From contig PGYV01000017.1 of NCBI GenBank assembly GCA_002839855.1, positions 1-25,482 on the forward strand: a stretch of DNA of 25,482 bases. Direction: 5' to 3'. Below are positions 12,241 to 17,300 of the stretch, piece by piece. Below the pieces are notes generated by a model. It worked only from the letters and a program-made list of their open reading frames with translations, was not told the DNA's origin and made no database searches. Position 1 is the stretch's first letter; the number at the start of each line of letters is the position of its first letter. The stretch comes from Candidatus Goldiibacteriota bacterium HGW-Goldbacteria-1. Lineage in GTDB: Bacteria > Oederibacteriota > PGYV01. A program made the position numbers and the translations under genes.

Positions 12241-13048
12241 AAGTTGTAATGGAGGTTGCAGCAGACATCGCTGTGCTTGTAAGATATGCAGGCGCGCCAT
12301 TTCCGCCGCCCCATGTGTAATTTACGGCTATCTTATAGTAATAAGTGGTGCTTGTGGTAAGCCCCGAGTCCGCGTAAGTTACAGCTGCACCGGCGCTCTG
12401 CGAAGCAGTTATTGGAAGCGCTTCAAATCCGCTGCCTGCCTGTGTACTTCTGTATATCGTATAGCCGGAAATTAAGCCGTCCGGATCGTTATTTAAGCCG
12501 GTCCATGTAAAGGTAACATTATCATAACCTATAACTTGAGCCGCAGGCGCAGGTATCTGCGCAAGAGCCATTTCAGCCATGTCTGTTTCGCTGTTGTTTA
12601 TATCGGTTGCTGAAATGGACTTTTTGACAGCGCCAACATAAGAATTTCCGGTCCATCCAAACTGACCGTTTAATACCTGCAATAGAGTAACTATAACCTG
12701 CCCTTCTACAGGAGCGGTGGTCCAGTCAGTGGAACCAACATCAGAATAAGCATAAGCAGGATTTGTAATATCATTATAATATGCCGGAAAAATACGCGCC
12801 GGGTAAGTACCGTCAGGTCCGTTGTTCTGGTGGCCAATCTGCGCGTTTACGCCCACCCTAAAAGCGGATAATGAAGCAAAACTGTTTTCTGTGTCAGCCG
12901 TCCCCGTGGTGCCGTCAGCATTAAACACCTTTCCAAAAACAAAGTAAGGCGCAGCGTAAGCGCTAAATGCAGACAGACCTATCAGTATAAAAGCTGCTGC
13001 TAAAATTAACGCGCTCTTTTTTCCTGCTACTCTACGGCTACTTTCCAT
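1..13048 (-). CDS. Giant secreted tandem-repeat surface protein (CARDB/DUF11-like repeats), 3' end beyond the left edge
   Basis: The frame opens at ATG 13046-13048 and stays open to base 2, giving at least 4,349 residues with no stop in view. The start is supported by GGAGG four bases upstream and by a signal peptide: basic residues 5-11 (RRVAGKK), a hydrophobic core at about 13-28, and cleavage probably after SAYA-32. Residues 33 to about 160 form a module beginning APYFVFGKVF, with NNGPD and VGSTDW motifs, closely matching the N-terminus of the 403-aa protein at 17774-18985. Residues about 167-268 look like fibronectin type III (FTWTGL, SGYTIYR, TYYYKIAV). From about residue 270 onward the protein is tandem units of about 115 aa with the pattern VTNxGxAxAxxV, then FTWTYSA, then GTDxNSG. 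These resemble CARDB or DUF11 beta-sandwich repeats, but the exact family is not certain. The likely role is an extracellular fibre or adhesin (inference). The gene lies 70 bp downstream of a small HTH gene. No catalytic domain is visible. Confidence 0.9.
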   Translation of the reverse strand, partial: MESSRRVAGKKSALILAAAFILIGLSAFSAYAAPYFVFGKVFNADGTTGTADTENSFASLSAFRVGVNAQIGHQNNGPDGTYPARIFPAYYNDITNPAYAYSDVGSTDWTTAPVEGQVIVTLLQVLNGQFGWTGNSYVGAVKKSISATDINNSETDMAEMALAQIPAPAAQVIGYDNVTFTWTGLNNDPDGLISGYTIYRSTQAGSGFEALPITASQSAGAAVTYADSGLTTSTTYYYKIAVNYTWGGGNGAPAYLTSTAMSAATSITTLSANSTDLVYNMRIMPSSAITISTGQHLTIVARVTNNSTEDISDITASPLGITGVASGVVTLLASPTPITSLSSGADGFFTWTYSATTSGTVRFTGSAQGIGASSSTLYVARERDSNTITVYSRPNLTAQTNVSATQVSVGQQIDVYMTVTNTGETTAQNVAGNMTLINGGILNLVSSPSTFTMAGSVSHTFVWTYSAAASGTVAFSAYATGINLYSGVTEQSNITLTPNVNIQNAANIISSVISPANVSLNQVFTVRLSVTNNGGATLNVVTPQLSTGGAGNVLLISGPSPASIGALTGGTSADFVWTYSATAAGNMSFNGYAQGTDVNSLVVKQSVSSGDDTLIQTRPALASEMFVLPAVVTQNQIVTVVMGISNNGQASANTVIPVPELLGMSGTGAAVWSWGPTPASRVIAGGTYSTFTWTYSATAAGNLIFTSRASGTDANDGTAIVSNIASSPSLTIQTIAAPVSQISLSSYKASTGNVLTVMLSVTNSGSATANNVAPQLNITGAGALSLLSGPVPGSQILTNGSSGVFTWTYSITGAGSINLAGRVTAIDANSGWNVTSAYHNVTMLAQSAASISSQMTSIPAEAGVGYSLTVIMSISNSGQAAALSVMPTLDAPNASLVTLISAPSPASADISGGSLYNFTWIYSAISTGTVSFSGYAQGTDENSGAALTSLYTHDTTLIMTPASIQSAIFISPVVVSTGQMFTVTMVVTNTGLASAVNVTPNPQPLTKLGSGLISTAQGPIPQSATIPGNSTVVFKWTYTANGIGSVAFRGNVEGTDSLTGSLIQSTVTTSAYSDILSGAALSSRIDVVPSAVNLDVIVTVIMTVTNTGGASAVNVMPNPSQPVIIGTGGALYVTGPLPASQTIAGNGTGFFTWTYSAVGTGTVSFSARAIGQDGNSLGNIASASVVSNNLIIETRAILAAQMSAVPSIVNVGQEITVILNITNTGLGQANYITPEAPGILGTAGGTYISGPSPAALTITAGASAAFTWRYTANAAGNISFSSMANGTDKNSGDSISTNASTSNLITVQTPSNLVASVTALPATVNTLQNITVVVTVLNNGQAGVTNALPVINTVGTGTASVSSSPVSAPINGGASAAFTFVYTANTAGNIIFSARASGVDNNDGVTKYSNYAQSPTVTIQSASALSVSLNAVPSIVATSQTITLLMTVSNTGQSTANNVNTNSVDIITVAGTGSGIRLTGPLPALQNIPGNSFRVFTFTYSATGVGTVNFTGSASGTDANTGVTVLSAQGGSNQVEILQPSPLLSSAISVSRDIISAGQSLTVILTITNNGLITGNVNTYSMTPAVISGAPSVGIISQPSAGIVLAPGASGALTWIYSSSGSGTLNFNSSAEATDGTGSITNASSQNVIIQSVADLTMQFNTLPASVDVGQILTVVMVVSNNGQAAVSGVNPPQQGGNWLVKIGGGSVTLVTGPVPASQIINGNSIGTFTWTFSPTASGNVSFSGYATGTEVNTGAVVNSTYNTTSSCQIQTPVNLSAQFNGLPASVNVGQSFNVSMTVTNNGQSTASNVLPNPSNLVPVLGNGSALMTGSVPAAVVLAGGASATFQWTFSAVGTGTVYFSARAQGTEDNTGVVKYSSTATSQNVLIVYEAALTSSVSAFPAIVSEGEIITVVLSVTNTGGAAALNVAPSAIAVAGNGTALAAGVPSPLIITSLLGGASYKFTWTYSGTSPGTVAFSANVTGTDANDARALSSAVSGSSSIEILPAAVLDIMSFTASPLSLSAGQNITVIMNVMNNGDGDANLVYPQPLTISGSASFTLTSSPSASATLAPTQQTSFTWVYTAQTAGSVSFQGRAKGTDVNSGKIIYTGIANTASAAVETAPVLVSYFQGLPDYVSTGQVFTLTMAVSNNGQADAVNAVPSAPGVKGTAAFAVISTPAAAVISGGAVSYFTWTLSAYSAGVSSFTSRVTAQDENSGVNILSNIPDSESLTVQAKAVLNAALWNAPSVSNNGTTYTISLTVTNAGQASALNVAPVISAVTVSGDAVVALSAASPANAVIAGGAAQVFRWTYTAQGSGTVQFSAYASGTDFNSTNTVTGTAPFINVVVQTPAPLFTVPVISAAPAQASVGQIITVVLGVTNNGLADAADTQGVLSINSGSATLLTSPSPALVNVAGNGGYASFTWTYSADASGTLSFNGYASSTTGPLDSASALSNNVIIQNKPSAVITFNAVVSPKSVGQQITVVMNVANTGGATLSSASPSIIVIGDASSINTVSNPSPSSASISGGASSSFTWVYSTVGTGTVNFYGQVSGSDINSGEIITAVPVISSEVIIETPVTLVSYIAVPSTVTRGQIFTVRMLVSNTGFADSSAITPSTLLLFGSGSAIRVNGPAPASENINGGSAAWFTWTYSATGTGSVTFTGRASGTDINSGLIKSSADASAVTNVQKNVNLSVALTASPSTTKTGAQITVIAAVTNETGAATASNVSITPQVLGLILTGSVNPVFVSSPVPVSKSVAGGTTQYFTWIYNAGTQTGTVSFTGRAIGTDANAGWLVTGTQVQSNDVSVLTSAVLTSEIIISDTDVSVGQVITIIMSVTNEGGSTGNSVNASALTVYNSGSGAAALASGPVPANVTLNSTQSQLFTYTYNATQAGTVYFSGNARGNDATFGLINSNISNSPAVTIQNAVSLGATITASPEIVSTGQYITVVMSVTNNGQATAVGAIGVTPTTAGAGSVVLLTSPDAVNISGGTTAHFTWTYSANSSGIVNFTSRAVAVDINSGLVKQSSLLTSAAVTINSEAVLTAQVSGPQVVANDGTIYTIVMSVTNSGQAAALNVVPNLSYVNVAGDAAASIITGPVPANAVIDGLSNTLFVWTYSVQGSGTIQFTSLAYGTDEYSGALVSAAGNILTNVVQTPQPLLTMPSVTSLPAQVTIGQIITVVAGVTNNGLADSLATSADAYAALGSTASVILLSGPVPSSAVIPANGGYAQFTWTYSADGSGEVWFNASVYTGAITSPIGSGNTVTVQSQPVLSITYQPIVSPKSVGQQITVVMNVNNSGEAAVNNTVPLITVIGDASSLSLVSGPLPASANIAGGASAAYTWRYSTSNTGTVSFYGEVQGNDSNSGLIKTAVPVTSSQVVLQSPSVLTAGLILPSTVSLYQIYTVVMHVSNTGSAAAVNVTAPSALNLTGSTGSSIKVSGPLPGPQTIAGNSSAYYTWTYSAVGTGSMNFSGNATGTDSNSGVVVTSTNAVRGLIIEKASKLTSVITAAPDPAKTGELVTVIMAVSNEAGAAIAMNVSVTPQPLEVVVDGLARTVASVSIPAPVARNIAGGLVSYFTWVYQLGSGNGSVSFSASAIGTDGNAGWTVTSAKVSSNIVEVNDSAVLDSQLSVSAATVSVGQLITVHMTVTNSGGAASNNTNANPLTVFGNGSAVSILPVSPANVVINSLASQVFTYTYSASGSGTVYFSGNATGTDSTFGTVSSSVTGSQGVIIETAVNLAANLRAYPLQVSVGQMVTVDMTVTNNGQADALNVNGVTPVISGTGTFTVNTTPVNQTIGGNSSAEFRWIYQATAPGTVSLTTRAQGTDENSSVVKQSGLLTSPIITIQSPAALTASITAAPSTVGTTGFTVTVIMAVTNNGQATANAVTPTGFAVEGTAGYTIAGGPSPVSVTITGGSTGYFTWILNPTSIGTLYVTANAAGTDNNSGLMVQTAAQAESNHVTVQPNVPVLLSWINVTPAVINQNQMYSIIMSVSNTGVVPATATTPDPIVPILDSVYVSGPDPSTANIPAGGYAGFTWVYRSAATTGTDVIMNLARSLGEVSTDITSGSSNSLQVVADASLAQDIFIVPSTVSVGQTITVRINVTNTGGSLAEGVVSLSPIKIGTGNFNYLTGPAPASINIASGANAWFTWTYQATAAGNLAVNTSVIGYSTYSKATITSVASDSNYISIESPAALSSSIYTPAAKNIGQWLTVTMVVSNTGNAPAVNVTPPTSLILAGTGGAIRINGPAPAAASIAGGTSQVYQWTYSAAGAGTVTFSGNASGSDGNSGAAVSSFITTSNVLTVQTGALLSVNLTAAPAITGTGYPITVVGVITNNGQATANNVRMYELD

Positions 13049-13052
13049 CAAG

Positions 13053-13057
13053 CCTCC
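13053..13057 (-). promoter_or_regulatory. Ribosome binding site of the giant repeat gene
   Basis: GGAGG on the minus strand, four bases before ATG 13046-13048. It fixes the start and places the signal peptide at the N-terminus. The 70-bp gap upstream of the gene (13049-13118) otherwise holds an AT-rich TATATATAA stretch and a weak CGGG/CCCG inverted repeat, with no convincing terminator. Confidence 0.75.
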
Positions 13058-13118
13058 GGAAAAAGTAGTTACGGGCGTTTTATATACCCGCTGTCTTCCT
13101 TATATATATGTCTGCTTA

Positions 13119-13322
13119 TTATTTCTTTCCGCTTATAAAATTTTTTCTTGATTCTTCTATAAGCCACTTATCTATAAGGTCTTTTTTAAATCTCCAGAAA
13201 GATGCCACCCTAAACGCGGGTATCTGCCCTTCTTTTGATAATTTATAAATAGTCACAGGTTTCATTTTAAGGTATTTCGCAACCTCTTTAACTGTCATTA
13301 TCTCCGGATACTCTTCTGGCAT
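13119..13322 (-). CDS. Small excisionase/MerR-type helix-turn-helix DNA-binding protein (HTH_17-like)
   Basis: The product is 67 residues. From residue 9 it reads MTVKEVAKYLKMKPVTIYKL, followed by SKEGQIPAFRVASFWRFKKD and LIDKWLIEE. This is the typical pattern of the helix-turn-helix_17 / 'excisionase family DNA-binding' group: a first helix around VAKYL, a recognition helix around VTIYKLSKEG, a wing at FRVASFWRF, and a final helix at KDLIDKWL. Family members bind DNA either as small transcription regulators or as phage or integron directionality factors. No integrase, recombinase or other phage gene is visible, so a regulator is more likely here (inference). The ATG at 13320-13322 is preceded by AGGAG (13328-13332) with a five-base spacer. 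A consensus promoter lies about 90 bp upstream. The gene sits 70 bp before the giant repeat gene on the same strand and may be cotranscribed with it. The Lys-rich tail (SRKNFISGKK) follows the domain directly. Confidence 0.88.
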   Translation of the reverse strand: MPEEYPEIMTVKEVAKYLKMKPVTIYKLSKEGQIPAFRVASFWRFKKDLIDKWLIEESRKNFISGKK

Positions 13323-13327
13323 GCAAG

Positions 13328-13332
13328 CTCCT
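13328..13332 (-). promoter_or_regulatory. Ribosome binding site of the HTH gene
   Basis: AGGAG on the minus strand, five bases before ATG 13320-13322. It supports this start over the internal ATG eight codons later (residue 9). Confidence 0.7.
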
Positions 13333-13352
13333 GTAGTACCTTTTAGTTCTTT

Positions 13353-13369
13353 ATACTATGTTCAAGTAT
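13353..13369. promoter_or_regulatory. Short inverted repeat in the HTH leader, possible operator
   Basis: ATACT and AGTAT arms separated by seven bases lie between the promoter and the HTH start codon. Small HTH regulators often bind such sites near their own promoter, but five-base arms occur readily by chance in AT-rich DNA. The call is speculative. Confidence 0.2.
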
Positions 13370-13409
13370 GTTAAAACAAATACACAGAGAAAGAGCCTCT
13401 TCGCTTATA

Positions 13410-13437
13410 ATTATAACTTATGTAACTTTTTTGTCAA
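13410..13437 (-). promoter_or_regulatory. Consensus sigma-70 promoter driving the HTH gene
   Basis: On the minus strand TTGACA (13432-13437) and TATAAT (13410-13415) are both perfect matches to the housekeeping consensus, separated by 16 bp (optimum about 17). Transcription would begin near 13402 and leave a leader of about 80 nt before the HTH start codon. The promoter faces the HTH gene and the giant repeat gene behind it. Based on sequence match only. Confidence 0.75.
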
Positions 13438-13529
13438 TAGAATTCTAAAAAAACTTTTTCCCACCCGCCTAAAAGCCATTATTTATAAGCATTTTAGCAA
13501 CTTTGTATGTAAAGGATTAACAAAAAAAT

Positions 13530-13558
13530 TTATCCACAATTCTATCAGGTTATCCACA
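13530..13558 (+). promoter_or_regulatory. Two perfect DnaA boxes in direct repeat
   Basis: TTATCCACA occurs exactly at 13530-13538 and again at 13550-13558, in the same orientation, with starts 20 bp apart (about two helical turns). TTATCCACA is the high-affinity E. coli DnaA box. A highly AT-rich stretch follows at once (13559-13615), as expected of an unwinding element, and a weaker 7/9 match lies near 13379. This could be a replication origin element, a DnaA-titrating or regulatory site, or a coincidence. No dnaA, dnaN or other origin-linked gene is in the window. Confidence 0.5.
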
Positions 13559-13637
13559 TTTTCAGTTATTTTCGTAATTATTTTCTTTTTTCAAGAATTA
13601 ATTTAATTACAAATAATAAGCGCCTTAAAGTGTATTA

Positions 13638-13650
13638 AAAAGTTGCTTTT
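13638..13650 (-). terminator. Weak possible terminator after the three-gene operon
   Basis: On the minus strand AAAAG-CAA-CTTTT is followed by further T residues, 12 bp beyond the stop codon of the 1,362-aa gene. The stem is only five base pairs and mostly A-T, so stability is poor. No better hairpin was found between this stop and the HTH promoter. Confidence 0.2.
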
Positions 13651-13662
13651 GGGGTTAAAATT

Positions 13663-14300
13663 TTATGGTACAGGCGTTAATGCCAATTTAGGAGTCCACG
13701 TGAATGATGCAGAGTTCCCGCTTGCGTAAATATTTACCGCTTCTCCGGGTAAGATATTAAAGTCTGTTCCAAGCCCCCACTGCGCAAGCCCTGCGCTGTA
13801 CGCAAAAACAATATATGACTGCGATGCCGCATTCCACTTTGCTATTTTATTTATTTTCTGATTTGTACCCGCGCCGGTTCCTCCTTCTATGTCGCGCACA
13901 ATGTCAGACGCCTTTCCATAATTTGCAGAGTACGGAAGCATGCGTTTATTAGCGTTGGCTATTACACTATTGTGATGAAAAATTAAAGACGCTGACACTT
14001 CATTGAATACCTGCGTCCAGGTAAATGCGGACACAGCGTGCATGTAAATTGCATTACTTGAAGCGGTGCCTGCATCCACGTTGAAATTCGTGCCCAGGCT
14101 CCATGTCCCGAATTTATTGGAAAAAGGCACAAAAGACTGCGTATACGGGTTCCACGTTGCCACCATATCTATTTTATTAGCCGTATATGTGTTGCCTTCC
14201 ACTGCCGCCACAATATCAAGCGCTTTAATGTAAGCTGTGCTGTACGGCATTGACATCCTGTATGTATTGGTGTAACCTGCCGCGTAATCAAAACTAACAT
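13663..14300 (-). repeat. C-terminal twin module, copy in the 1,362-aa protein
   Basis: Two units of about 100 residues share the order (M/L)PY, (A/S)DIVxxxEG, NKIxxxxxWNxxxQSxxxF, WxLGTxFNxxxG, (N/M)xxxS, FTW. The second unit ends SFTWTPKLALTPVP-stop. The same pair, with the same ending, closes the protein at 19031. The 15 bases at 13661-13675 covering the stop codon and PVP codons are identical to 19029-19043. Confidence 0.85.
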
Positions 14301-17300
14301 TTACCTTTCCACCCGCGTTTGCAGGCGCGCTTTCACCGGCACCATTTACCGCTGACACAGCGTAAAAACTGTAATCATTATTATCCGAAAAAACATAGCC
14401 GCTTGTTCCCGGCGTCGGGATTACTGTTGCAATCACAGTCCATCCTGAAGATATGCTGTATAATTTACCGGCAGCACCGGTTGCGTTATAAACTTTATAA
14501 TAATCCACGTTTGCCGCCGTACTCCATTGAAGCGAAATATTTTCTCCGTTAAGTACGGCGCTTATTCCGGACGCTGTAACCGGTGTTGAATCCGGTGTTG
14601 ATGTATAAGTCATTGTCACTGTCGGAGTTATAGTAGCTGTGGCAAGCGCAACAATAACTGACGGCGGAAACGCAATAGGATTTGTATTGGTCCCGCTTGG
14701 CTGTGAATGTATTGCAAATTCAGCGGTTCCTGTGCCGGGCTGCGCGGTTACTCCTGAATTTGACGCTTTATTACCGTATGTAATATACACTTTGTTTCCC
14801 GCCTGCAGACCCTGTACAAAAAGCCTGATTTCATTGCCTAATATTAAATAACCGGTCACACTTCCTGACTGCACACTCCAGGTAGTATAGCCGTTTACTG
14901 ATGGATTATCCCCGGGCAGTGTCCATCCCGCCGGAATAAATATTTTTAAAGTTCCATATCCCGGCGACGAAGCCCAGTTTGTTGTTCCCGCTGTATATTC
15001 TATTAACATGGTATTTCCCGTACCGCCAGCCATTACAGTTGACGGCGATACTAAAGCAGAACCTTCACCAATTGCCGGAGTGTTTGTCTGCGTTACTGTC
15101 ATTGTTGCCGTATGTGTACCGGTTACAGTTGACGTTACAGTAATTGTCGGTGTACTTGTGGAAGTTAAAGTAATTGTTGCCGTGGCAGTTGCCGGTATAA
15201 CATTCACCTGCGGCTGCACGGATATGGGATATGTGACGGCTCCGGAATAACTGCTCTGCACAGTAAATACAGCTGTACCTTCCGAAACCTGAGAAACCGC
15301 TCCCGGAATCCCTGCGCCATAAGTTACTGTTACCTGTCCGGTAACAGAATTTAGCGCGGAACAATAAATGGTAATTATCTGTCCGCTTCTTGACGTGCCC
15401 GCGAAAGTTCCGCCGGAAACGCTTACTGTATAATAACCCGGCTGTCCCGAAGTCAGGCTTGGTGCAGACCAGCCTGTTGGTATAGTTATTCTTAGCGTTC
15501 CGTTTGTCCATGATGTGGCGCCTGCAGTATAAGTAATAATCATTGTATTTCCGGATGTACCTGCCGCAACAGTAAGCGGCGAGATTAAAGCAGAACCTTC
15601 CCCTTCGGGCGTTAAAACAATGGTTGCCGTCACAGTGATTGTACTTGTTTCCGTTATTGTAGCAGATACTGTTTCCGTAACAGTTCCTGTACTTGTCTGT
15701 GTAATTGTTTCAGTATCCATTATAATTGTAACCGTTTCAGTAACAGTTTGCGTCACAGTAGTTGTAGCAGACTGTGTCTGCGTCTCAGTTATAGTTTGCG
15801 TCCCGGTTTCAGTCACAGACGGAGTACTTGTCTCTGTTACGGTCTGTGTTGAGGTCTCTGTGTTTGTCTGTGTGTTTGTTGCAGTCAGTATTTCTAATGT
15901 CGGGGTTTCCGTCACAGTCTGTGTCGCGGTCTCCGTCACAGTAACTGTCACAGACTGTGTCTGCGTCTCAGTTATAGTTTGCGTCCCGGTTTCAGTTACA
16001 GACGGAGTACTTGTCTCTGTTACGGTCTGTGTTGAGGTCTGTGTTGAGGTCTCTGTGTTCGTCTGTGTATTTGTTGCAGTCAGTATTTCTAATGTCGGGG
16101 TTTCCGTCACAGTCTGTGTTGCGGTCTCAGTCACTGTTTCCGTTACAGATGGAGTATTTGTCTCTGTTACGGTCTGTGTTGCTGTTTCCGTATTTGTCTG
16201 TGTATTTGTCGCAGTCAGTATTTCTAATGTCGAGGTTTCTGTCACAGTCTGTGTTGCGGTTTCTGTCACAGTAGTTGTAACCGATTCTGTATTCGTCTCT
16301 GTTATAGTTTTTGTCGCCGTTTCTGTTATAGATGACGTATTTGTTTCTGTTACTGTTTCAGTAGCGGTTTCTGTAGTAGTCTGAGTATTTGTCACAGTAA
16401 ATATTTCTTCAGTGGCGGTTTCTGTTATGGTCTGTGTTTCAGTTTCTGTAACCGTTTCCGTTACAGTTTCAGTCTGTGTTTCTGTTATTGTTTCCGTCCC
16501 GGTTTGCGTTACAGACGCAGTACTTGTCTCTGTTACAGTCTGTGTTGAGGTTTCCGTGTTTGTCTGAGTATTTGTCATAGTGAATATTTCTTCAGTGGCG
16601 GTTTCTGTTGTGGTCTGTGTTGCGGTTTGCGTCACAGTGGTTGTCACAGACTCTGTCTGCGTCTCTGTTATTGTTTCAGTACCTGTCTCCGTTATAGACA
16701 AGGTGCTTGTTTCTGTTACGGTCTGCGTTGAGGTTTCTGTGATTGTCTGTGTATTTGTCGCAGTTAATATTTCTTCAGTGGCGGTTTCTGTTATGGTCTG
16801 TGTTGCGGTTTGCGTCACAGTGGTTGTCACAGACTCTGTCTGAGTCTCTGTTATTGTTTCCGTTCCAGTTTCAGTTACAGACGCAGTACTTGTCTCTGTT
16901 ACAGTCTCTGTTTCTGTTTCCGTTTCTGTAACTGTTTCCGTTACAGACGCAGTACTTGTCTGTGTTGCCGTTTCTGTAACTGTCTCTGTTACAGACGAAG
17001 TGCTCGTTTCTGTTGCCGTTTCTGTAAATGTCTCTGTTACAGACGAAGTACTTGTTTCTGTTGCCGTTTCTGTAACTGTTTCTGTTACAGATGCAGTACT
17101 TGTCTCTGTTTCCGTTTCAGTCACTGTCTGCGTTACAGTTCCCGTCACAGTGTCCGTAACAGTTTCAGTCTGTGTTTCTGTTATTGTTTCCGTCCCAGTC
17201 TCTGTTACAGAGGGAGTATTTGTTTCTGTTATGGTTTCCGTTTCAGTTTCTGTAACAGTCAGCGTGGCGGTAGCATCCATAACCTGAACTTCCGGCTGAG

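Larger units (their letters stand above)
13323..13662. other. AT-rich intergenic region, 340 bp
   Basis: This is the only long non-coding stretch in the window. It separates the three-gene operon on the right from the HTH and giant-repeat pair on the left. It holds a consensus promoter (13410-13437), two DnaA boxes (13530-13558) and a very AT-rich tract (about 13559-13615). The region is visibly poorer in G and C than the flanking genes. A weak 82-codon plus-strand frame crosses it, with no recognisable domain, and I do not consider it a gene. Confidence 0.7.

Noticed and set aside
13119-13322. Prophage or integrative-element excisionase
   Set aside because: The fold fits, but there is no integrase, attachment-site pair, tRNA or phage gene nearby, so a regulator is preferred.
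13358-13606. 82-codon plus-strand frame in the intergenic region
   Set aside because: It has AT-rich composition and no domain, and it overlaps the promoter and DnaA boxes. It looks like chance.
15065-15511. 148-codon minus-strand frame inside the 1,362-aa gene
   Set aside because: It is out of frame with GEG module 2, which is well conserved with its paralogues.
15620-16384. 254-codon plus-strand frame in the smaller stalk gene
   Set aside because: It is antisense to the 183-bp nested repeats, and its internal repeats simply mirror them.
15720-16782. CRISPR array
   Set aside because: The repeats are in-frame coding units of about 183 bp without unique spacers, and there are no cas genes.
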